DNA of 64,000 nt, from the NCBI GenBank assembly GCA_000787465.1, contig JSYX01000015.1, forward strand, positions 1-64,000, read 5' to 3'. Shown one piece after another: positions 1-9,647 of the stretch (the stretch's first letter is position 1; the number at the start of each line of letters is the position of its first letter). The DNA comes from Thermomucor indicae-seudaticae. Lineage: Eukaryota; Mucoromycota; Mucoromycetes; Mucorales; Lichtheimiaceae. A program made the position numbers and the translations under genes. Under the pieces are notes generated by a model. That model searched no databases, was not told where the DNA came from, and was given only the letters and a program-made list of their open reading frames with translations.

Positions 1-505
1 AAGATCACTAAATCTATATAGTGTCGTTCGTTATAGTGATCGGTTTTTGTGTCCGCCGGGGTGATCATTATATCGAGCGGGCACTGCATCTTAGCCGAAA
101 CAGCTTACGTGGCATGACTGTAGCAAACTGTTGCAAAGAGAAAGTCTAGAACTTTATGATGATACTTGTGCGAACATCCTTTATGCAAACAGCCAAGTGA
201 AAAATGGAATTCGTGCAAGATGTTCGTGTCTCCATGGCCCTTTCCTTTCGTCTAAATGCGGTCTTGAGACATTCTCACGATTATCAAGTTGGACTCAACC
301 TGCCCTGCGCAAAGCGTAGTTTATTGACGCAGAAAGTTTCTTCGTGAGCGTAAATCGGTTCGGCACACAGCGTCATTATTTTTAAGTGCCAGCGCATGGC
401 GGTTCTTGTCCACAGCGCCTAGATAGTTTTCATAAGAGCAAAGCAAAAGGAACACTCCTGTACTACCTATTTCCAGTTACAAAGCAAGCGGTGATTTCAA
501 GAGCC
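1..505. other. Intergenic, upstream of PFA3-like gene
   Basis: No gene is supported. Positions 63-94 resemble positions 27260-27291 (see the repeat entries). The rest presumably holds the promoter and 5' UTR of the palmitoyltransferase gene. Confidence 0.5.
63..94 (+). repeat. Dispersed 32-nt repeat, copy 1
   Basis: This stretch aligns without gaps to 27260-27291 with about five internal mismatches; both share a GATC-rTTATAT start and a GGCACTrCATCTT end. Both copies lie in gene-poor DNA. It may be the remnant of a transposon end or a regulatory sequence. Confidence 0.4.
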
Positions 506-2050
506 ATGAACAATAGGCGTAAGGATCGCTGTACCCTTCAATCTCTACAGCACAATGCCGAGAGGGCCCTGAATGCTTCCCCGGTCGTTTTGTCGTGCCT
601 CATTTTGCTGTGGTGTTATTGGGCCTTTCATTTCCGGCTAGCGCGGCGCTTAATCCAGGACGGCCACATTGCTCAAGGTTTGGGAATTACGGTGATCGTG
701 ATATATTTTCTTTGGACGCAATCTCATGTTGAGCCTCTGTTAAGGATGCCTGTACATTGTGTTCTTCCAACCATTTTTCTTTTTATGCACTTGGTGTTAT
801 TGGAAAACGGTTCGAACGTCTCCAGGTCGGCCGGCCGACGTAAAGTGTCGAAAAAAGCGATATAGCGAGTCGCTTGAGCAATTTTCTAAAAAAGAAAAAC
901 GGATACTGGTACTAGGTACTGCGAGAACGTGAAGCCCAAGAAGACTCGCACACAGACCGCGAAGATGCGCAACTTCTCAACGAACGACCTGAGATGACAG
1001 AAGGACGACGCAGTGTGGCTATCTTGGATGTGGAAGCAGCTAGTGAGTCAAGAACATCTCTAAACATGACACCGCCGTCAAATGAATATTCGATGCAGCA
1101 TATGAGGAACGTTTATCCGCTCATCACAGTTAAACAAAGCGGGGCCCGACGATATTGTCAGAAATGCCGAATAGAAAAGTTCGACAGGACACATCACTGT
1201 CGGTCATGCAAGAGGTATACAGAAAAGACTGCAAGTATGATCAGACGATGATGACACTTAACGAACATTTTTATTGTGTATTGAAAGCTGTGTGTTAAAG
1301 ATGGATCAGTAAGTTATAGCATTTAAGTGTTCTGGAGGTCACTAATGGTACGGTGGCTAACTGATGGTTTGCGTTAGCCATTGTCCTTGGTAAGTTCTCT
1401 GATGGTTGTGTGATATATAGTGTACTGATATTATTTCTGGGAAGGGTCAATAACTGTGTTGGCTTCTATAACTACAAATACTTCTACTTGTTCATTCTTT
1501 ACGGATCGCTCCTTTCCATATATGTGTTTTGCACGACCTTGCCGCCAACCATTGAAGTATTTAATGGACCTTTGGTAAGCCTACATACATCTCCTGGAAA
1601 TAGACGGTCATTGACACTTGATCTTTTAGAGTATACTAGCTCTTGATTTTAACTGGCCAATACTCCTCTTTGTGTCGGCGGTATTCGGCTTGTTTCTGAC
1701 ACCCTTTACCTTATTCCATACTCGACAACTGCTAAAGAACCGGACCACGATAGAGTTCTATGAAAAAGCGAATTACAGACTGGGGCGAGGAAGAGGCGGC
1801 CGTGTAGACGTTATGCGAACCAAATATTTCAATCCATGGGATCTGGGAGCCCGGAAGAACTTTACGCAAGTGATGGGCAGCAATCCTGCAACGTGGTTCC
1901 TACCTGTCGGTCGACCGTAAGTTTGGGGTCATGGCCATCATCCTTTTGTCGTGACATTAACTATGAGCTATTCGTAGGCAAGGGGATGGATGCCATTTCC
2001 CGATCAATGAATACGCCTACAATACCCTATCGACTGATCCAGACGATTAG
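506..2050 (+). CDS. PFA3: DHHC palmitoyltransferase (PFA3-like)
   Basis: S-acyltransferase that palmitoylates cysteines of membrane-associated proteins; yeast Pfa3 acts at the vacuole. Exons: 506-677, 745-839, 916-1214, 1288-1308, 1378-1389, 1445-1574, 1630-1916, 1978-2050, giving about 362 aa. Seen: TM1 near residues 20-45, TM2 ending in a W-C-Y-W-K-T-V...SPG segment, a cysteine-rich domain with CQKC, HHCRSC and a DHHCPWVNNC core, two further TM segments, then NPWDLG and a C-terminal GDGCHFP, typical of the Pfa3/ZDHHC2/15 branch. The DHHC core is spread over four exons, one of only 12 nt. The start is the first ATG in frame before TM1. The family call is firm; vacuolar location is inferred from the branch. 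Confidence 0.88.
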
Positions 2051-2451
2051 ATCGAGAATCTTTGAACATGCTTCATGCCTTCCATGTAGATGTACATCCC
2101 CTTTAATGAACGTATAGGTACTAACATATTGGGAACCGCGTATTGAAAGAAAAGAGCCGTCATAACCTGTGAAGACCCGTGCTTGTATGGCTAATGAAGG
2201 AACTTTCCGTGCATTATATCGAAGTGATAAGAGCTTTGAATAGCACCGAAACGGTATTTTCAGGCAAAATCTGTAGGTGATAGAACTAAAAGAGCATTAT
2301 GACGGTAAAAGTGATCTCGTATAGTGGTTTCATTCTGATAAGGATTGGTTTCAGGTTCTGGTGACTGAGACAGAAATGTTTCTCGGAGCTAAAGTTGCCA
2401 AGAGCATATCCGCTTGTTTTCTTTTCGCTCTCGCTCTTCTACTACAACAAA
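2051..2451. other. Intergenic, no gene seen
   Basis: No conserved coding segment was found. It holds the PFA3 3' end and the upstream region of the PPxY membrane-protein gene. Confidence 0.5.
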
Positions 2452-3192
2452 ATGGACTATAAGACACCGACTCCCAGTTCGCCTGTTCTCGACGATGTTC
2501 CACCGCCTTCATATGACGAATCACAAAATGCTGCGTATAATCCTGCGTACTTGCAACCGTCCCCGAACCATTCTCCACGACCTACTCCCATTCCACCATA
2601 CTCGCCTACTTTTGAGCATTCCACTGCAACCGCACATACTCCAAGTAATCTAGCCTCTGGCAGCCAGTCGCCGCACACATTACCCAGTGCGCCAATTTTG
2701 CCTGAATCAACGAACTTGTATCCTGAAGTACCGACCTACCAGCATATGCCGTTGTCGTCGCCGCCGACACCATCACCGCAGCGACATCCCATTCCCGGAT
2801 ATTACCATTCTGTTGTGATACCAGCATACGATCCTCGTTATCATCATCCGTACCAAGGTGGCTCCGTTGTCAGATACCCTATTGTAGATCCGTCGGAGAG
2901 AAGGTTCCCGATAGCTGCATTATTTTTCTTATTCGGATGGTAAGTTTACGGCGATCCAATGTGCAAGAGGGATCCTCAGATGGGATGGAAAAACAGGTTC
3001 TGTCCCCCGCTTTGGGTCTTGGGAGCCTGTTGCTGTAGCGGTAGTCATAACCGATACGAAGCATGGTGGGGTAAAGTCAACTTTATTATGGCAGTTATGT
3101 TTATCGTGTCCTCAATCATATATTCCATGATTGCGGTGACAATGGGTGATTGGATGGTGGGATTAAGAATCCTGAGCTTCTACACAGAATAG
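2452..3192 (+). CDS. Proline-rich PPxY membrane protein, unknown function
   Basis: Exons 2452-2939 and 2997-3192, about 227 aa. The N-terminal 155 residues are proline/serine/tyrosine rich and start with a PPPSYDES motif, a classic PPxY ligand for WW domains of Rsp5/NEDD4 ubiquitin ligases. The C-terminal third contains two hydrophobic stretches (PIAALFFLFGWFCPPLWVLG, split by the intron, then residues around 190-210). The layout of a cytosolic PY-bearing tail plus membrane anchors resembles ubiquitin-ligase adaptors, but I do not recognise the family. The W codon spanning the splice junction and the continued hydrophobic run support the intron. Confidence 0.75.
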
Positions 3193-3515
3193 CAGTATTG
3201 TGTTTTTGAAAACAAGGATAAAGATCAGACGCTTGTACTAGTTGAAAGATTGCCTAATATACATATGCAATTTTGCTCCTGTATTTACAAGACTTGATTC
3301 ATTGAACGTACGGAACAGTCAAGCTATCCACGCAGACACTAGACCAAACGATTTACGGAGGTTGATCCATTTGATCTTTTGAGATGCTTATTACACATAT
3401 GCAATCTTGCAATGTCAAAGCTCAAGAGGCTGAGCAAATTGTAGACCTAACTAGCTAACCATGCATAGTACTCGTTGTACAGAATGAAGAAGAGGTTTTG
3501 TTTTATTTACGTATC
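3193..3515. other. Intergenic between convergent genes
   Basis: About 320 bp separating the 3' ends of the PPxY gene (+) and the lipase gene (-). No further coding segment seen. Confidence 0.5.
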
Positions 3516-6500
3516 TTACAAATCCTCGTAGGCACGAGATTGACCAAAAAACCCACGACATAAGGACCGAATTGCCTTTTCATACATGTTGGGTGAGTGA
3601 TCCATGAACATGGTTCTTGAAAACACGATCTCGGAAAACCGAGCTTGTTTATCATCACAGCGACTCAGCGTGACAGTATTGGCTTGCTTGTGGTGTGATT
3701 CTCTACCGGCTGCTGTTCCACCCTTAAACGTTTGTGTCTCGGACCGAGCGAGTTGAGGCACTGATTCGATCATGTAGACCGTGCCAGGAGGGTAGAGTTT
3801 CTCCGACCGCATGTCAGCGCGCATCGTTTTGATTAATGCCCAAAACCACTCCTCATCGTCGTCGTCGCCGCCGCCTTGTCGTTGTTGATCTTGTTCCTTG
3901 GACAAGTACCGTCGCATAACACGTCCCAAGATCTCGTCAGCCACATGGCTTTCCGTATGCAAGCTCGCCGCAACATTCTTAAAATCTCTTAAAAGACCCA
4001 AACTGAGACAGCTGACGATATCGTAGCCGTGCACAATGCTCGTGACCAGCCCGCTGGCGCAGTACTCACTCAGCTCCAGTGACATGACGCAGGGTGGGCC
4101 GTATACGTAGCAATGGATGGGTCGTCCGGCAGGCAGTCCAGAGGATGAAGAAATAACGAAACCGCCTTCGCTCGCTGTTGCCTTTTCGCCCCACAAGACG
4201 CCCAAGAGACTGGCCACGCCGCCGCCCAGCGAATGGCCGCAAAGGACCAGGCCGTAGTTTGGATAGAGCAAAAGTCCGTCTCGGACAGCCCTGAACACCT
4301 TGCCCTTCTCCTTGGCGAGCACCTGTGCTGCTTCGAGCATCCCACCGTGTGCCTTGAACTCGTCCCTGGCAGGCATGTTGGGCACAGCGACGCGAGCATA
4401 AGAGCACGTCAGATCGATTAGGACGTCGCTCAGGCCAAGGGTACCGCGACACGTGAGGACGATGGCTTGGGATGCGTGGTCGACGGTCACGTAGTGAACA
4501 AGTTCATGAAGAGACGGATGATGCATGGTCAGAGAGGAACAGTCGGTATAGCTGGATAACAAAATGTCCTGGACAGAAAGACCAGTGTGATGTGCAAAAG
4601 CGTGATGATTCGGGTGGTGATGGTGAGATGACGGTAGCACGCTGGGTATATTGCCTATACCAAAGATGCGCATAAAGGATTCCCCATAAGCAGCACTGGC
4701 GTAGCGCATAAAGCGAGCAAGGTTATTGACGAGATGAGATCGAGGAAAATAGTGGGTATCGAGGTCATTACTGGGTGCGGATGAAGGATGCCGTGTACTA
4801 AGACGGCGTTCTCTGTTGTTGTTTTCGTTGCTATGATGATGATGATGAGAGGTTACATTAGGGGTATCACGAGTGGTGGAGGTGGATGGTGATGATGTAG
4901 AGGCAAAAGTAGTAGTGGTGATAAAGGTTTGTGAAATGCTGGAGATCCTGCTAGCCATGGAATTGGATCGGTATACACGGGGTCGAAGGTAAGGTGAATC
5001 GTCGGCATTCAGAGACGTCATGGTAGGTATCGAAGCGTTGCTTGTTGAGAACCGCCGACGGGGCATCTTTCTAGAAAGCTTTGGTAACGACAAGTTGTCG
5101 AATCCTCGACGCTTTTTGACTGCTTGTATTCCCTTTTCGAAAAGATCTACGTGGGAGTCTATTCTGCAGTCATTCCAGGATGATGGTCGGCGCTTCATCT
5201 TTGTTCCAGACAAGGACGCATCGTGATTATATTGGGTCGTGGTTGTTGACTGCATGACTTCAGATGTGCTAGTCATTGTCCTGCTTGTGCTCATATCTGT
5301 ATCCATTGAATTAGGTGCATTCTTTGCATAGTCTTCGGTGCGTTCCACTTTTTTGCGTCTAAACCTCTGCGAAAGCGCTGACAGCATAATCCGCAGCCCA
5401 CTTGACGGCCTACGACCATTCGGTTCTTGTGTGGGCGCGAGCACGAGCTGTTTCTCTTGCTCATTTAGCGATCTCCGAGTATCAGATGACTGCGTCACAT
5501 CCTCTCTATCTATCACAGCCATAAAGGCCTGCTTGTCTTCTTCGTTACTCTTTACAACAACGTATTTTGCCGTGGGTTGATTATCTTTGTCTTTTGTTGG
5601 ATCGATGGGTTGTATTCGTGTCGTGGTTGTTGTGGTGCGTCTAGTGGCAGTAGTGATTTCGTACATGTCGTAGGGCAATGCCGAATCGGACAAGTGAACT
5701 ACTTGGCGTCTGCATCCTTCCGGACCTGAAAGACAGCTCAGTGATTCATCTGCAGAACGCTGCTGGGTATCTTCATCCATTCCGCGCTCTAGGAAACGCT
5801 CTAGTTCGTCCATTACAATGTCTGTGTGCTGTGACCGGTCTTCAGTGGATTTGTCCTGAAAATGTATCAGGGCTTGCGAGCTTGTTTCCTTGTCTACCAC
5901 GAGACCTTGCCAGAGCACCGTGACCTTAACTTGTTTCATCATGCGTCTGTGTGTCACATACTGCAGGACAGCGAAAGCAGTCATGGCTTTCGTAAGCCCA
6001 CCTAAAATAGCCATCTTGCCTTTCTTTGCCAGCTCAAAATCAGGGTCCTGCATCAACTCCCGGTGAACAAGCGTAATGATGGATGCAATGGCTCGTGACG
6101 TCTCGTTAGAACCAAAAATGCCGTCAATTATCCGCACAGATTCTTCGGCTGTCTAGCATTCCAAAGTCAGACTGAAACGTGAGCTCGCGTTCAGCCAACC
6201 GTCTTGTCCCCAGTTACCTTGAAACCTGACCGAACTGTTTGACAAGTCAGCTGCAGACCGGATAATGCAAATAGCTCAGCCAACGAAAATGTATGATGAA
6301 CGAAGTAAATTCCAAGATTCGTATATCGATCTAATAGCCGCAGAAAACCGCGGCTTTTGTCGGGAAAAGACAGGAAAGTGTGAAAACCAAATGGATCGAT
6401 CTACGCGGAACTTTTTTTATGTACCTTTCTGGATCCTTTACGGTCTCGGATGTTTCTGGATTATAGGTGAGGGTATGTAGACGTCTTGCTGTTGTTAGGG

Positions 6501-6720
6501 CGTTGGTAATAGTTTGCCTCGAGACGCCAAAGGACAACCTGGTGCCGTATTTAGCTGCTTCGAATAGTGCGTCGACGAATAAAGATGAACATCGTAATGA
6601 TAAACGAGCAGCCAACGAGGCAGCAGTGACGAAGCTAGCTATATTTTCGGGTAACAGTGTTGGAGAATCGTGTATAGACGTTGCATAGGTGGCAAGATCG
6701 GTCGAGTTGGTTACTGTCAT
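3516..6720 (-). CDS. Class 3 lipase, diacylglycerol lipase-like
   Basis: Serine hydrolase predicted to act on acylglycerols. Exons on the minus strand: 6720-6425, 6353-6218, 6152-3516, about 1022 aa. The N-terminal 180 residues (LSFGVSRQ, GIYFVHHTFSLAELF, then RIIDGIFGSNETSR) form the conserved fungal DAG-lipase lead-in. A long Ser/Thr/His-rich linker follows, then the lipase core with nucleophile elbow GHSLGGG near residue 784, a GYDIVSCLS segment carrying the likely catalytic Asp and a C-terminal DHSPNMYEKA with the likely His. The His runs come from (ATG/CAT)n-like tracts at about 4590-4640 and 4834-4848. Both introns restore frame and conserved sequence. The start is the ATG at 6720; the reading frame continues upstream without one. 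Confidence 0.85.
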
Positions 6721-7642
6721 GGTGATAAATGTGCTGAACAATAGCCTCGGGAGAAAAAGGAGACCCCCACTCCGTCCAGATTGGTTCCTTTTTTACTATG
6801 ACGCGGTAACGAAAAAAGGAAAAAGAAGAGAAGAGAAAGTAAGGATACCCTTTTGTGGGGATTTTCGCTTGGAAAACTGAAAAAGGATGGATATGCAGAG
6901 AATGTGACGATTGCAACACTTGCCTTATTTGGGACTTTTGCCCCACTCCCCCAGTTTTCTGGTTAAACAGTCAGTCCCGTGCGATCGGGCTGTCATTGTT
7001 CCTGACTTAAAATCCGCGGCTTTTCCGCCGGTAACCGTGCTATAGTTATCGAGTAAATTGCGCACAGTTGTCTTTTACGTGCCTGCTAATCCATTTTACT
7101 GGTGCATGATGGGCCGCTTCAATACAAAAGTTACTTGCTTGACACCCATATGTTTTCTAGTCCAGCGAGTAATATTGAAGCAGTACGACCCGAACTCTAT
7201 GCGGACCTTGCTTGTTCCCAAAGACCGTGCAGATATAGTCAACGGAACATCATAGAATCAGCAAGCGTTTAATATTGCTCACAAAACACCCCTATAAGCA
7301 GTCTTGCGCGCAATATTCTTGGCGGTGTCGGCGTCTCTCTGCCACAGTACAGTGCAGGATTTGCAGTCCTGCACTCTGTGCAGAAGAGATACCATGCGAG
7401 ATAGTCTATACAATTGGAATACACCTGATAAAGGTCGCCGTCAATGCTTTTATATTGTCCCAGAAACAGAATGGATCCCGCAAGCTTTTAGCTTTTGCTT
7501 CAGGCACCCTCTGAGTGCTGTAGAGTCCTGTTCCTGTATCATATAAAAATGTAATCAGCGATGGTTTATATGTTTTCAGTCCAAGTACAATGGTGAGGAG
7601 GGTATGTATATAGTACAGTGAAGCATTTATACAGTCAGAATA
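6721..7642. other. Intergenic, lipase upstream region
   Basis: About 920 bp with only short uncorroborated reading frames. Expected to contain the lipase promoter and the EIF1AD-like 3' UTR. Confidence 0.5.
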
Positions 7643-8204
7643 TTAGTCTTCTTCGTCGCTTGACTCGTCTTCAGTGTCGGATAACGTTGGTCGGTTATTA
7701 TTTACAAATAGATCGTCGTCTTCGTCTTCGTTCCGAGGTTGAGGTTCTGGTTGCTTCTTTTGAGAGAATTCTGCCGGCCTGCAAGGGAATGAATGAATAT
7801 TTGCATCCTCTAAAATTTCATGTACTATTGTACTTTTACCATTGTCCAGAACGCTCCAGCGCTTTGATATGCTTTGGAAACAGGACATGAATAATCTCAC
7901 CGCTCACTTTCTCGGTCGTGGTCCCGACGGAGGGATCAACAATGACAAAATGGCCTTACGACCAAAACTATCAGAAACCGCACTCCATTAGCAGAGTCCA
8001 AAGACATTTACCTCGCTTCACCCACACCGAGTTTCGAAACTTTGGTTGCAAAGTGACCAACGTTTTTGTACCATCAGCGAATTCGACCTCATGCTGATGG
8101 TTGCCCCGAGGACCCAGAACCCTGGCATATTTCTGCTCAGTTCCTGGTTCTATTACGGGAACGTCGCCATCAAACAGTTCCCGTGGCGCTTGTTTTCTGC
8201 CCAT
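7643..8204 (-). CDS. EIF1AD: EIF1AD-like S1/OB-fold RNA-binding protein
   Basis: Homologue of the eIF1A-domain protein EIF1AD. Exons 8204-8012, 7954-7840, 7778-7643, 147 aa. An OB/S1 fold spans residues about 18-95, with a PGTEQKYARVLGPRGNHQHE strand pair, LQPKFRNSVWVKRG and FVIVDP, followed by an acidic tail DDDLFVNNNR then DTEDESSDEED*, matching the tail of animal EIF1AD. Both introns fall inside codons of conserved residues and restore the frame. In animals the protein is nuclear and has been implicated in late 40S maturation; that function is inferred here. It lies 94 bp downstream of the TFIIS-core gene on the same strand. Confidence 0.87.
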
Positions 8205-8298
8205 ATTGCCCGTTGGAAAGCGAAAAATGAGGCCCTTTTGCCATATCAGCAAGTTTTATTTCATAAGCCACAGCATATATTCGGTCGTGTCCATAATC

Positions 8299-8903
8299 CT
8301 AATCTCTATCTTCGTCCGGATTGTCAGCGTTACGATGTCTGGGTCGAATGTCCTCGTAGCCCATAGAGTCAACAATAGACTTGCGTCGCAGTTGCTCATT
8401 CAAGAGTCGACGTTCCGGACCCGCCATGTCATCACTGGTCTAGATATCCCACCAATCGTTAGCCACTCTGCCAGTCAACTGTCAACGACTTGCTTTGCTT
8501 ACCATAACGGCGAACTCCTTGGGCACGATCTCTCCCGAAAGGACTTTCTGTCGCAAAGGGTTGCTGGTGTCTTTGAGATTAAAGACGTGGGAGCGGACCG
8601 ACTCTTTGTAAGCTTGAGACACTTTTTCACCATTGACTTTGTACAGTTCATCCTCTATCGATCCTGCCAGATTCTTCAAGTCCTCTAATAATGTCCATGG
8701 CATTAGCCTATTGCGAACATGGTAACCGTGTTCGAACAGGTTATTATGATCATCACCTCCACTTTTTCCGGTCGATGACACGCCTCCAAGTTTCAAAGCT
8801 TGTAGCAATAGATTTCTACCTATGGTGCGAACCTACTGTGAACATCACCGACTTCTCGTTTCTATTTGAGGGTCTATTTACACTTGTCTCGTATGGGATC
8901 CAT
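8299..8903 (-). CDS. TFIIS central-domain-only protein
   Basis: Exons 8903-8882, 8819-8503, 8439-8299, about 159 aa. Residues about 3-125 match domain II of elongation factor TFIIS: DPIRDKCRNLLLQAL, YKESVRSHVFNLKDTSNPLR, VLSGEIVPKEFAVM, then TSDDMAGPERRLLNEQLRR. The K-C-R join across the first intron is the family consensus. The chain ends after an acidic/basic tail, with neither the N-terminal LW domain nor the C-terminal zinc ribbon with its Asp-Glu hairpin. It may bind RNA polymerase II without stimulating cleavage (inference). An upstream in-frame ATG at 8930 adds nine residues; 8903 has the better start context. A missed upstream exon cannot be excluded. Confidence 0.75.
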
Positions 8904-9002
8904 TTCTGAGAAAGAGGGAAAAGCATGCATGAATCGGCTTTTCAAAACGCATTCCTTTTTAAAGGGACCTCTTGAAATTTTTGTTTATTGTTGGCTGCTC
9001 AC

Positions 9003-9395
9003 ATGTATCCTGCCTTTCCACCTGCCAACGCCGCGGCATTGCAGCAACAACAACATTACTTTCAATATCTGCAGAGTCTGTACGCTCAGCATGGTGCCAT
9101 GCAACCCATGACGGCTGCCCTAGATAACCGATCTCCCAGCCAACCATCAAATACATCAACCACTGATCCCGCACCGTCTGGATTGGGTATGCGCATCACT
9201 GCACACTTTGATGGTTTTTGCCACTGACGAGCTCGCCTTCCCATAGCGTCGGCCTATGCTCGTGACGAACAGAAGCAATTGCTGTGGTTCGCTGCGCCAC
9301 CAGTCCGTGTGATGCCAGTAGAGCAACCTACTCATTCGCTCGCCTACTTGCAGTGGAAAAAGCAAAAACAGCAACTGCAACAGCAACAACAATGA
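9003..9395 (+). CDS. Small Gln/Ala-rich protein, unknown
   Basis: Exons 9003-9186 and 9247-9395, 110 aa. The N-terminal half is Gln/Tyr/Ala rich with a Ser/Pro/Thr linker; the C-terminal half (ARDEQKQLLWFAAPPV, then HSLAYLQWKKQ) looks conserved and ends in poly-Gln. The intron restores an open frame through the second half. I do not recognise the family; the low-complexity context suggests a nuclear or chromatin-associated protein, which is only inference. The 9396-9647 gap to the convergent lipin gene shows nothing else. Confidence 0.6.
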
Positions 9396-9647
9396 CCTAG
9401 TGCAATTCATGTATCAGAGAGCGCCTTTTCGTATGACCCGCCATCGTTCCTGCCACGCAATAATACTGTTATATCAATAGTACCCAACTTATTACCACCG
9501 TTTTCGATTGATAATGTACAAAGTTTCTTTCTATTGTTAAAATTGACCGCGACTTTGAGTTGATTTACAGCGTATTATGGTAATGAACAGAGGCGGGAAA
9601 TGGGGTATGTGTTCTTTTTTACATGCGTGAAAATGACAAAGCTTTCT

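Noticed and set aside
4066..4452. Overlapping open frames inside the lipase gene
   Set aside because: They are shadows of the high-GC catalytic region; the frame with GHSLGGG carries the conserved protein.
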